Below are positions 55,980-64,000 of a stretch of DNA of 64,000 nucleotides, piece after piece. Origin of the DNA: Epiperipatus broadwayi (Eukaryota; Onychophora; Udeonychophora; Euonychophora; Peripatidae); NCBI GenBank assembly GCA_028023455.1, contig JAQFVV010012496.1, forward strand, positions 1,548,001 through 1,612,000, given 5' to 3'. The stretch's first letter is position 1; the number at the start of each line of letters is the position of its first letter. Made by a program: the position numbers and the translations under genes. The notes below the pieces were generated by a model. That model was not told the DNA's origin. It searched no databases and saw only the letters and a list, made by a program, of their open reading frames with translations.

Positions 55980-56116
55980 AATAATATAAAAAATGGGGTG
56001 TATCCAGCATCTTTGTCAAGCCTTTTATTTACAGTTAGTGGTATTACTGGTTTCGTACTTGCCCAAGCAGATCCTTCCTTTGGTTTAATTCCTTGGTTTC
56101 AGTTATTTATGCCAAG
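55980..56116 (+). CDS. CPT1: CPT1 second coding exon
   Basis: The exon starts after ATATAG (55979) in phase 0 and ends at AAG|GTAAGA (56116), leaving two bases of the next codon. It encodes 45 residues: NNIKNGVYPASLSSLLFTV, SGITGFVLAQADPSFGLIPW, FQLFMP. Joined to the exon at 35918 it gives ARFK-NNIKNGVYPAS, matching the animal CPT1 RFKNGxxxGVYPAS block at the same position. The segment includes the first of the two transmembrane helices that anchor CPT1 in the outer mitochondrial membrane (hydrophobic YPASLSSLLFTVSGITGFVL) and the DPSFGLI turn. The later exons (loop, second helix, catalytic domain) are not in the remaining 7.9 kb. Confidence 0.93.
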
Positions 56117-56158
56117 GTAAGAAAAGAACTTTTTTTTGTTCCACATAACCTCATTTTA

Positions 56159-56504
56159 GAAGTATATTCTCTTATTCTTCTCTTTCACTTTCTTTGTATA
56201 TCTTCTTATAATCATATATATATATATATTGTTTATAACACTTCTTTCATATACACTTCAATGCAAACAAATTTTCTTAAGAAACTTCTTCATTTTCCTT
56301 ACAGTTTTGACTGTCCAGAAGTCTTCATCAGAGCTCTAAGCTTCTTCTCTGCCTAAGCTTTTTCTCTGCTTAATTAAGCAGAGAAGAAGCTTAGAGCTCT
56401 GATGAAGACTGCTGGACAGTTGAAACTGTAAGGAAAATGAAGAGATTTCTTAAGAAAATTTGTTTGCATTGAAGTGTATATGAAACAAGTGTTATAAGCA
56501 ATAT
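56159..56504. mobile_element. Family D hammerhead foldback, perfect 14-bp TSD
   Basis: Perfect ATAACCTCATTTTA repeats at 56145-56158 and 56505-56518, about 30 bp after a CPT1 exon donor. The left arm has an extra 57 bp (GAAGTATATTCTCTTATTC), then both arms pair (CACTTCAATGCAAACAAATT, CTTAAGAAA, CATTTTCCTTACAGTTT). Left core (minus) CTGATGA, GACTT-CTGGA-CAGTC, AAAA (G12 changed). Right core (plus, 56399-56425) CTGATGA, GACTG-CTGGA-CAGTT, GAAA, CTGTAAGG. The right core is intact, with a G-U pair in stem II. Confidence 0.85.
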
Positions 56505-56789
56505 ATAACCTCATTTTATTAAGTTTCGATTGTAATGTATTTATATGTTACAAATATTTATATCATGATAAGTATTATTCACAGTAGAGAATAAGTATTT
56601 ATTACAACTTGATTTATAAGTATTAAACTTTCAGCATTCGCAATTTTGATACCATCCACTCGAGAAGAATATAATTATCTAATCATTTTTTAGGCTAGAA
56701 ATTGTCATTCCAGATATAAACTTTAAACTTCAATTAAAGATTAATAATTGAGATGGAATTGGTCTTATGGCACAACATAGCAGGGTGCA

Positions 56790-57330
56790 TCTATATATAT
56801 AATCCCTATTTTCTCTGTTGTCTGATTAACGAATGTATGAATGTTTCTCCGTAAGGCTGTCATGTGGCAAATTCACAAACAATTAAAAAAAACAATGGTC
56901 CATCCACAGGCAATCAATTAAAAAAACTATTACAAAAACACTGTCAAATTTGTTTAAAGTAAAATAAATATCCGTAATGCTGTCCAATACAAATTGAAAG
57001 AAAAACTTTAAATTTGTTTAATAGCTATACCTAACTAAACTGTAATTTACAAGCATTTCATGCAAAAAAGGTAATCCCACCCTTTATATTTAATAATCCG
57101 TAATTTTTATTACGAAGCGCCATTACGTTAAATATTTAAAAAAATGTGTTAAAATAACCAATAAAAAAAAAACGATGGCCTTGCCATAGGCTACCAATTA
57201 AAAAAACTTTACAAAAACGCTGTCAAATTTGTTTAAAGTAAAATATATATCCATAAAGCTGTCAAATTCAAATTGAAAAAAAAAAAAACTTTAAATTTGT
57301 TTAAAGTAAAATATATATTAACTCTTGTAT
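56790..57330. repeat. Direct repeats offset about 265 bp; possible Helitron-like start
   Basis: CAATTAAAAAAAC..TTACAAAAAC, CTGTCAAATTTGTTTAAAGT and AACTTTAAATTTGTTTAA occur near 56905-57030 and again near 57170-57310. The block begins after TCTATATATATAATCCCTAT at 56790, which resembles Helitron 5' ends, but no CTRR hairpin end was found. Unclassified. Confidence 0.4.
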
Positions 57331-57370
57331 TAATTTTTTTTTAATTAAAATAATTTTTAGCGTTAGGTAA

Positions 57371-57540
57371 AATACTGTTAGCGCAGAACTGACTGACAGC
57401 AGTCTGGGACTATTAGTTCTGCCGGTTGCCGAGCACTGCAATCGCTTTTGTTACAGAGTCGTCAAATTGGCATCTCATCCTTCCCCTCTGATTGGCCCCG
57501 AGTACAAGCATATATACTATTTATAAGCATTTCAACTCCA
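57371..57540 (+). other. GC-richer patch with CCAAT- and TATA-like motifs
   Basis: GTTAGCGCAG, GTTCTGCCGGTTGCCGAGCA, CTGATTGGCCCCGAG (inverted CCAAT) and TATTTATAAG near 57529. The first part weakly recalls a tRNA A-box region. Could be a promoter-like piece of a mobile element. Confidence 0.25.
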
Positions 57541-58014
57541 TTTAGTTTTTTCAAAACCATTATCTCCAAAATTATTATGTATTATAAAAATCATTAATTA
57601 AATATTGGTAAGTACTTTTATCTCTTGTAATAAACAGAAGATTAAATAATGAAAATGTAGGTGTCAGTAACTTATTTAAGAATAAAATCATTCACCAGCT
57701 GGTTTTATGTTAGGAGGAACTCGAGGTTAACTTGGACAGGAATGAAAATAATAAAAAACAAACAAAACTGTTGAATGTGTATGCATGGAAATTGTGTTGT
57801 TTACAACATTAGCTCAATATTTGGAAACCAGTGATAAAACTATCTAAATTTATGTTAAAAGGCAGATAAAGCACCTGTAAAGTACAAATCACTAAAACTA
57901 ACAACATCATTTAATAAATTTTCATTCATATTTTCCACCATGTTCAGGCAACTTGGACCAAAGGCTATTATGGTTCTTGATAAATGTTAAGAAACTTACT
58001 ATGATAACTAACTT
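57541..58014. other. CPT1 intron sequence, no gene seen
   Basis: AT-rich spacer. Confidence 0.3.
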
Positions 58015-58165
58015 GAGTTGAGTGACCTATTCATGTTTGTTTACCATGTGAATAATCTCGTAATAAAACAGCTGCAATGTTAACAACATACGGGGTGGCC
58101 ATTAGGGATTTTTCGTTTATTTGCTTAAATGCCTCAAAGAGTAATCAAATTGTCTGCTGCGAACA
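58015..58165 (-). mobile_element. RTE copy 7, 5'-leader fragment
   Basis: Minus-strand match to the 5' leader only (TCAAAGAG..GGCATTTAAGC, GGCCACCCCGTATGTTGTTA, CATTGCAGCTGTTTTATTAC), compare 41507-41720. No coding part remains. Confidence 0.75.
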
Positions 58166-58609
58166 GCGATATCTTTCCAGTCATGCAACGAAAAAAAATA
58201 ATGATACATGTTTTTTTTATATACATTCATTAGTAAGAAATTACTTTTAAAAAATGAATCAGATAATTAAATATTTTTTTATCTTTTACTTGTCTGAAAC
58301 ATTTGTGCCTCGTCTATTCCTTTATGAATTAAGGAAAAAAAAAGATGATTTATTTATTTATTTGTATTAAATCTATGAATCATTTTGTTGCCTATTTAGA
58401 AATATTTAGACTCTTTCTACCGTGTGCCATCTTCAGATTTATGCTTCAGTGATGTAATACTATTTAATAATTGTGCATATTAGAATACAAGATTTTGTTT
58501 TAAGTTCGGATACGTTTTACAAAAATTGAAATAACCAATGACTTTATGAATAATTTATTAAATGAGTGTAAAATTGGCTAATATTTGAATAGCGGTATAA
58601 CGTATGTAC
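58166..58609. other. CPT1 intron sequence, no gene seen
   Basis: AT-rich spacer. Confidence 0.3.
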
Positions 58610-58965
58610 CGAACTTTTAGATGTAAATAGCTCTTTTCACCTATCCATTCCATTTTATATAACCAATACACATGACCATGTACATGTGCAAAAGATAAAT
58701 GATCTCCAATATACGTATGTCATGCTGTAGTTGGAGAATGGTGGCAATTGAAGCCTGTCTATTAAAGTTTGAAGATTTACTATTTTAATTAAACCGAGCA
58801 CTGATTGTATATATGTGTGGGAGATGATGATCCGGACCAACTGATGAGTGCGGATTAAGCATGAAATACGTATATTGGAGATCATTTATCTTTTTCACAT
58901 GTATGTGATCATGTGCATCGGTTATATAAGATGGAGTGGATAGCTGAACGGAGCTTGATTAGGCA
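58610..58965 (+). mobile_element. Family B hammerhead element
   Basis: Left: short antisense end (GATAAATGATCTCCAATATA, CGTATGTCATGCTG). It then turns into the sense body (GAAGCCTGTCTATTAAAGTT, AACCGAGCACTGATTG), the ribozyme 58827-58885, and the tRNA-like end GAGTGGATAGCTGAACGGAG. The B-box part is missing at the right. Confidence 0.75.
58827..58885 (+). ncRNA. Type I hammerhead ribozyme, family B, intact core
   Basis: CTGATGA at 58841-58847, stem II TGC..GCA with inner pairs lost, GAAA, stem III in palindromic ATACGTAT followed by cleavage nucleotide A, stem I CCAA/TTGG and ATGATC/GATCAT with a GGA-side bulge. Core bases all present. Confidence 0.8.
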
Positions 58966-59924
58966 ATGTTTGTTAATTGAAAGTATCATAGTTCTTTTAA
59001 CCTTATACTGCATGACTTAAGGCTCCACAGTCTGTACAACATTTAGCTTTTCTTTTATCATGATATGCTGTGTGTCTCTTTATTCCACAACAGTAACATT
59101 TTATTTTTTCATATTCTTTTTTAAATTTATTAACATTATGCGGTGAGATTTGTGTGTGTGTGTGATTTTATGAATGAAAACCTTATCGATTGTCAGAATT
59201 CCAAATGCTTCTTCCAGATATTCACCATATTACGTTTTCTAGTAAGTTCAGTGATGAACCAAATTCTTTAAACTTCCACCTTGCTTGATAGTTACTCTTA
59301 AAGTAAAGCTAAATGATGTATCTGGCTGATTACAAGCTAAAGGATTATTTAACATCTTAATTACTTCTGTATATTATTATTTCTTGGGAATTTTCAGTTC
59401 AGACAGTTTATTGGCAGTTTTTATTATCTTTTGACTGCCGTAGCACAACGGTGTAACTACCATTATGATTTTAATGCAAAAACAATTTCTATATCCTTAG
59501 TATACCAAGGGTCACTTGGAGAGATTATTAATGTAGAATTCACTAATACAAACTTTTCTTGGCATCAAAGCTGTTATAATTGTTCGAATTAGAGTAGATC
59601 GTTGATTACAACTTTCGTGTAATTATGGGTTTAAATATACTGTCGGGTTTTGAGCTGTATTCCTGTTAATCAATTTGTAAAGATTTTACTCTTGTTTCTT
59701 ATTGCATTTGTCTGGCCTATAGCAGTTCTTTCAGTTATTCAAAAGGCTCTCACATAGCAATATGATTCTAAAAGGTTTTAGCAAAAGACTTGCAGGACAA
59801 TAATTATTGCAATTATAGTTTTGCTCTTGCAGCTTTGGCGATGTTATATTGCTAAAGCTATTTATATATGGTGTATCTGAACTTAATTCAGTCCCACATG
59901 GCTATTGAAGTTAGATAGCTGGAA
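58966..59924. other. CPT1 intron sequence, no gene seen
   Basis: AT-rich with a short GT run near 59153. No recognised element. Confidence 0.3.
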
Positions 59925-60130
59925 TCGAAGATATATAGATGTCTGAAAATTTCAGATTTTTTACTTAATAGTTAACTATTCGATAAATTCTGGACTTGAG
60001 CTGGTCCTTTTAGATCTAATGTCTGAATATCCTAGCACCTCACTGATGACAGCCAACAGTTAGAAACCAGTCTGAAGATAGAAATATTCAGAAAAGCTTG
60101 TTAAGAGCTATTAACATTCATTATATAACA
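59925..60130 (+). mobile_element. Family A' hammerhead element
   Basis: ATAGATGTCTGAAAATTTCA, TAATAGTTAACTATTCGATA, CTGGACTTGAGCTGGTCC, ribozyme at 60025-60089, then AGCTTGTTAAGAGC. The reverse-orientation copy at 61222 has the same order. No TSD recognised. Confidence 0.7.
60025..60089 (+). ncRNA. Hammerhead ribozyme, family A'
   Basis: CTGATGA at 60043-60049, short stem II region CAGCCAACAGTTA (weak), GAAA, stem III A-C[CA]G-T, cleavage after GTC at 60072. Distal stem I GAATAT/ATATTC is perfect but differs in sequence from family A (ATCCAA/TTGGAT). The proximal stem I is weakened (CCTCA/TGAAG). Confidence 0.72.
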
Positions 60131-60354
60131 TTTGTAGTACAAGCTTATTAAATTAAGTCACATGATGTATGACTTGATTTCCTTACAATTGCAGGTCATT
60201 CTTTATGACTATTATAATTGATCTCTTTATGACTATTATAATTAATCTATTTATTTTACTCAATATGAAACTTAAAAATATATATTTATAATAAATTGCA
60301 TTCTGATATATTATATATAATGAGTATAATAATGATCATGGCTAAATGGGTTTA

Positions 60355-60525
60355 TAAGCAACCATTAAAAACCAGTCAACACAGACAATCCCAATATAGA
60401 TAACAATCAACAATCTCAAACTGTTGTTTAAAGGAGGTTGCCTTGACAACAGTTTGAGATTGTTGATTGTTATCTATATTGGGATTGTCTAAGTGTTGAC
60501 TGGTTTCTAATCGTTGATATATACA
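60355..60525. repeat. Family E palindrome
   Basis: Arms 60361-60432 and 60440-60520: AACCAGTCAACAC, AATCCCAATATAGATAACAA, CAACAATCTCAAACTGTTGT and their reverse complements. Confidence 0.8.
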
Positions 60526-60639
60526 TTTAGTCAGACATCAACATTAAGAGAGTTTGCCCTACGGGTTAAATTATAATGATAATTATAATGGTCTTTAATA
60601 CTCTCTATACTTACTTTTATAACTATGGAGGTAGATGAT

Positions 60640-60996
60640 TAAAACAGACAAAACTCTCCCTATAGTAGTGCCGTTCAGTGCCAACCAGAGTAGTCAATGA
60701 CGACAAAAGGCTTGTGCATAAAATCCCTATCTGAGAGCACTGCACATAGATCTTAGGATCTAAGATCTAAGTGCAGTGCTCTCAAATCCAAAGCTCCTCA
60801 CTGACGAAGGCCACAAGCCAGAAACTAGTCCGGAGATATTGGATGAATAGGCACTAGATAGGGATTTTATGCACCAGCCTTCTGGAATCCATTGATTACT
60901 CTGGTTAGCACTGAGTGGCACAACTATATGGAGAGTTTTGCCTGTTTTAATAACAGTAATGTGCTAGCATAAGAAATAGTGATCATGTGATGTTTA
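60640..60996 (-). mobile_element. Family A element with 12-bp TSD
   Basis: Perfect GAGGTAGATGAT at 60628-60639 and 60997-61008. Ends are TAAAACAGACAAAACTCTCC and GATCATGTGATGTTTA. A short antisense part ending at the CTGAGAGCACTGCACATAGA turn is followed by the ribozyme-bearing arm. The element is reverse-oriented by its ends relative to 6201. Confidence 0.85.
60786..60844 (+). ncRNA. Type I hammerhead ribozyme, family A, intact core
   Basis: CTGACGA at 60801-60807, GGC-CACAA-GCC, GAAA, ACTAGTC, stem I ATCCAA/TTGGAT and TCCTCA/CGGAGA (two positions weakened). Confidence 0.8.
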
Positions 60997-61221
60997 GAGG
61001 TAGATGATCCTAGGAAATAGCCTTTTCCATCTTGAACAGGCAGCTGGTCCTATCTTTATTCTTATTTGTCTGCAAATCTCTTTTGTTTTTTATTATGTTA
61101 GACACTTGTTAAGTAGATATCCATCTAATTCCAAACAATGCCACAGATTTATAAATTAATAGAATAACTTGTGGACAAATTTCCATAAGTTCTCGAAAAT
61201 GCTAAGCTATATTTAATTTGT

Positions 61222-61470
61222 AAAAGTTATATAAAGAGCTAGCAAATTAGCTCTTAACAAGCTTTGCAGAATATCCCTAACCCCAGACCAGTTTCTGCTA
61301 TTGGCTTCCTCAGTGAGGTGTTAGAATATTCAAGCATTAGATTAAAAATACCAGGACAAGTCCAGAACTCTATCTATTGGATAACTATTAAGTAGAAAAT
61401 CTAAAATTTTCAGACATCCATATGTCTTCCGATCCTGCTATCTAATTTAAATAGTTATGTGACATCTGAT
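61222..61470 (-). mobile_element. Family A' hammerhead element
   Basis: Reverse-oriented copy of the element at 59925. Left edge has a small hairpin AGAGCTAGC..TTAGCTCTT, and the body includes AATTCTGG-like CCAGAACT and GGATAACTATTAAGTAG. Confidence 0.7.
61269..61331 (-). ncRNA. Type I hammerhead ribozyme, family A', intact core
   Basis: Minus strand: CTGAGGA (N7 = G), stem II GCC-AATA-GC, GAAA, stem III A-C[TG]G-T, cleavage after GTC. Stem I proximal CCTCA/TGGGG and distal GAATAT/ATATTC are both complete. Confidence 0.78.
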
Positions 61471-62529
61471 TTGATTTTTTTGTAATTTTAATTTGTAAAA
61501 ATAACAAGTTTCTCTATAGTTGCATATAGGTGTACTTATTATTTTGTTAAATCATTCTTTTGTTTCCAACACTTTTTTTGCATTTGTCACACACAGAAAC
61601 TATGTCTATAGTTCTTGAATCTCTAACACCATATTACATCTTATGTAACCGTTCATATTCGATAATAATTCGTGCAATCTTGTCTGCCCTTTTTATTATT
61701 AAAAATTGGGATATAAGAAGAGTTCTTAAGATCAGATAGCGCAACTTTATGAATACATATTTTTTTAAAAACTTCTAATATTTTGGAAACTATATTTTAA
61801 AACTTTTTCAGATATTTCATCAGAATCTGCAATTCTTCTGTTTTTAAAATTATAAGGAGCTGCTTTAATTAACTTCTTTCAGCTAGCTATTCTTGTCCAG
61901 ATCTACTTGAATAGAATGGATATACCATTAACCGTTATCTCAAAAATACTCTCTTCACTTTTTCAAAATATCATCATTATCAAATAAGAGAACGTATACT
62001 GGAAGAAAAAAATATATGTAAATTTTTTAATTATTTCTTTATTTATCATATTTACTAAGAGTTTAAATTGATAATCATTTTCTTTGATGTATAATATTAC
62101 TATTATTTAATATCAAGTCGTGGTTTGATTTTTTTTGTCTTGCATCATTAGTTTGTCTACAAATATTGTAGTGCCTTTATAAACCAATATATATATATTA
62201 AAAGATTCATGGTTTAATAGTAGCATGTCAGCCTATGATGCTAACAATAATTTGGGTTCAAATCCTAATGATTAAAACTTGAAAAAAATTGCAGATTTCA
62301 GTCAAGTTTAGAATCCCCTCCTCCCCCCAATCAGCCAATCCAGATAATCATTTAATATTTATTAGGTATTGGGTATTTAGTTATTATTAACAAGAAGATA
62401 AAAACAAGATTGGAATATTGCTCAAACTTTCACAATCATGAGTAATATCTTCTTCATTCTCCAATGTGAAAATTGGGGAGCTTTTGAATATATTTTTATT
62501 TTGCTGTATAAAAAGTGTTCTACTTTTTT
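61471..62529. other. CPT1 intron sequence, no gene seen
   Basis: AT-rich. No recognised element. The next CPT1 exon is not found here. Confidence 0.35.
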
Positions 62530-63300
62530 ACTTAAATATGTGTATTGTAGTTGTTATATCTGACCTTGCCTCCAGAATTGGACCAGTCCAGATTCCTTTC
62601 CTATCTGATCGGATTGAGCACTCATTGCCACTTACCAATGTGTAAATATGTGGACAACCAATGTATAAACATGACTGAAGGGTAAAAACAAGTACGGCCA
62701 ATGTGTGCATAAAATCCTACCGTTGATTAAGCTGTCTGAATCTGACTGCTGCCAGTAAGGTAGGAGATCTGAGAATAAATAGTCAGCCTTTTTGGAGGCA
62801 AGCCAGAGAATGTCTCTCTAACCTAAATGATAGTATGCGCTCTACAGAGAGAGAGATAACATTTGTCTAACCTGAATGACTGCACGTGCTCTCCATTGAA
62901 ACTATTTTCAATAGCAAAGGTGTTTCTACTAGTCACTACTGATACATCTATGCCATGAGGCAAGTTCATAATAGGATTGGAAGCTGCTATGACTACAGCA
63001 GACTCAAGGCAAGCTGTTTATTACAGCCAGAAGAGCCGTTTAACAAACTCGAGGCAAACTGTCCAGTACAGCCAGAAGAGTTAAGATTAGAACTCACGAG
63101 GCAAGCTAAATATACATTTTGAAGTGAGTCCAGTCATTCGGCACGACCATGTCATTATTGACTAAGTTATACGGCAAATTGTATTTATTGATTGTATAAT
63201 ATGTATGTGTATTTGTTCTAATAAATTATATATATTAAATAGTGAGTGTTTATATTTTTGATATTACTGTTAGTTTGAGTCTGAAACCTGCAATTCAGTC
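62530..63300 (+). mobile_element. Possible solo LTR or LTR-like repeat
   Basis: A block less AT-rich than its surroundings, with internal imperfect duplications (AACCTAAATGATAGTATGCG vs AACCTGAATGACTGCACGTG; TTACAGCCAGAAGAG vs GTACAGCCAGAAGAG) and a poly-A signal AATAAA near 63220. The right end GAAACCTGCAATTCA would fit a TG..CA terminus, but no TSD was found and no internal retroelement genes flank it. Confidence 0.3.
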
Positions 63301-63397
63301 AAATATTTTTAATAAGTCCATAAATAAATCATAGATATTGGATATGTAATGCTGAAAATATACAGTTATTTACAAGGCATCTAAATTTTAATATATT

Positions 63398-63567
63398 ACT
63401 ATAATAATTCACGAATCAGATTCCGAAGGAATCATTTTTTAACAAACTTGCGAACTAAGCCCACATTTGTTAGACCAATAAATTGATATGAGAAAATGGA
63501 TATTGTTTGTAAGTTTGTTAAAAAATGTCATATTTTGGGAATCTGATTTGTGAAATATTATAACAAC
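63398..63567. repeat. Foldback repeat
   Basis: Arms TATAATAATTCACGAATCAGA and TCTGATTTGTGAAATATTATA pair, then TTTTTTAACAAACTTG with its inverse. About 170 bp. Confidence 0.65.
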
Positions 63568-63818
63568 AATTTGAATTTACTTCTCCGTGAATAAATATAT
63601 ATAAATATATGAATAAATATAAAAATAAAACAGCTTTTAAATAGATCATTATAAGCCCAAACTATTCCAATAACCTATTGTCAAGTGATAAAGGTCGAGT
63701 ATGTTTTTCCATCTTTGTTTTACCATTTCTTAAGATTAACTAGATATCATTTATTGATCAGTATTGGGTGAATAGCAGAATTTATAACTATAGACATTAT
63801 ATATATATATATATATTA

Positions 63819-63924
63819 CTACTAATTGACTATTCCTGAGGTTAAACAAATGTTCTCATTACCTATAAGAGCTATTATAAGTTAATGAGAAAATTTGTTT
63901 AGCTTCAGGGATTGCCAATTAGTA
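63819..63924. repeat. Short foldback repeat
   Basis: CTACTAATTG..TTCCTGAGGTTAAACAAAT pairs with ATTTGTTTAGCTTCAGGGA..CAATTAGTAG around a centre near 63873. Confidence 0.7.
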
Positions 63925-64000
63925 GCAGTTGATGGTTTTTTAGCAACATCAAAAGCAATAAGTTATCTCTGTTTACATAGATATTATTTACTCATTTTTA

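Noticed and set aside
57371-57450. tRNA-Met-like gene near GTTAGCGCAG
   Set aside because: Only the D-arm-like start is similar; no anticodon stem or matching acceptor arms.

Overview
The window is AT-rich animal nuclear DNA. The only conserved host gene I recognise is CPT1 (carnitine O-palmitoyltransferase 1) on the + strand. Its first coding exon is at 35918-36058 and its second at 55980-56116, separated by an intron of about 19.9 kb. The gene runs off the right side of the window. Very large introns, a repeat-saturated AT-rich background, RTE-type retrotransposons and tRNA-derived SINEs suggest a marine invertebrate, most likely a mollusc and perhaps a cephalopod. That placement is inference.

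Nearly everything else is mobile DNA. There are seven copies or fragments of one RTE-type non-LTR retrotransposon. The best (41486-44799) is full length, has an 11-bp target-site duplication (TSD) and a nearly intact endonuclease-reverse transcriptase frame. The others are at 185-4195, 2190-2574, 4797-7657, 23815-24500, 46225-46615 and 58015-58165. Smaller elements include tRNA-derived SINEs (7961, 16262, 22098/22194 as a head-to-head pair, 25763, 30482), a deleted hAT transposon (10338-10812), a pogo-like remnant (15635-15905), a possible solo LTR (62530-63300), and several foldback and tandem repeat families.

The most interesting content is a set of small repeats carrying type I hammerhead self-cleaving ribozyme motifs (CUGANGA, stem II, GAAA, minimal stem III, GUC or another UH cleavage site, stem I). 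I separate family A (about ten copies; successive cleavage sites 453-456 bp apart in three copies), a related family A', family B (period 467 bp, with tRNA-like A and B boxes), and family D (an asymmetric foldback). Eight family A insertions, one B and two D insertions have 9-16 bp direct TSDs, so they were retroposed. The layout resembles metazoan retrozymes, which give circular RNAs, and Penelope-associated hammerheads. Stem I pairing is kept between families by compensatory changes.

Other oddities are a 720-bp tract with almost no C on the + strand (28021-28740), a palindromic SINE pair at the junction of a 290-bp direct duplication, and a GC-rich TATA/CCAAT-containing patch about 3 kb upstream of the first CPT1 coding exon that could be its promoter. 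All calls are from reading the sequence; no database search was run.
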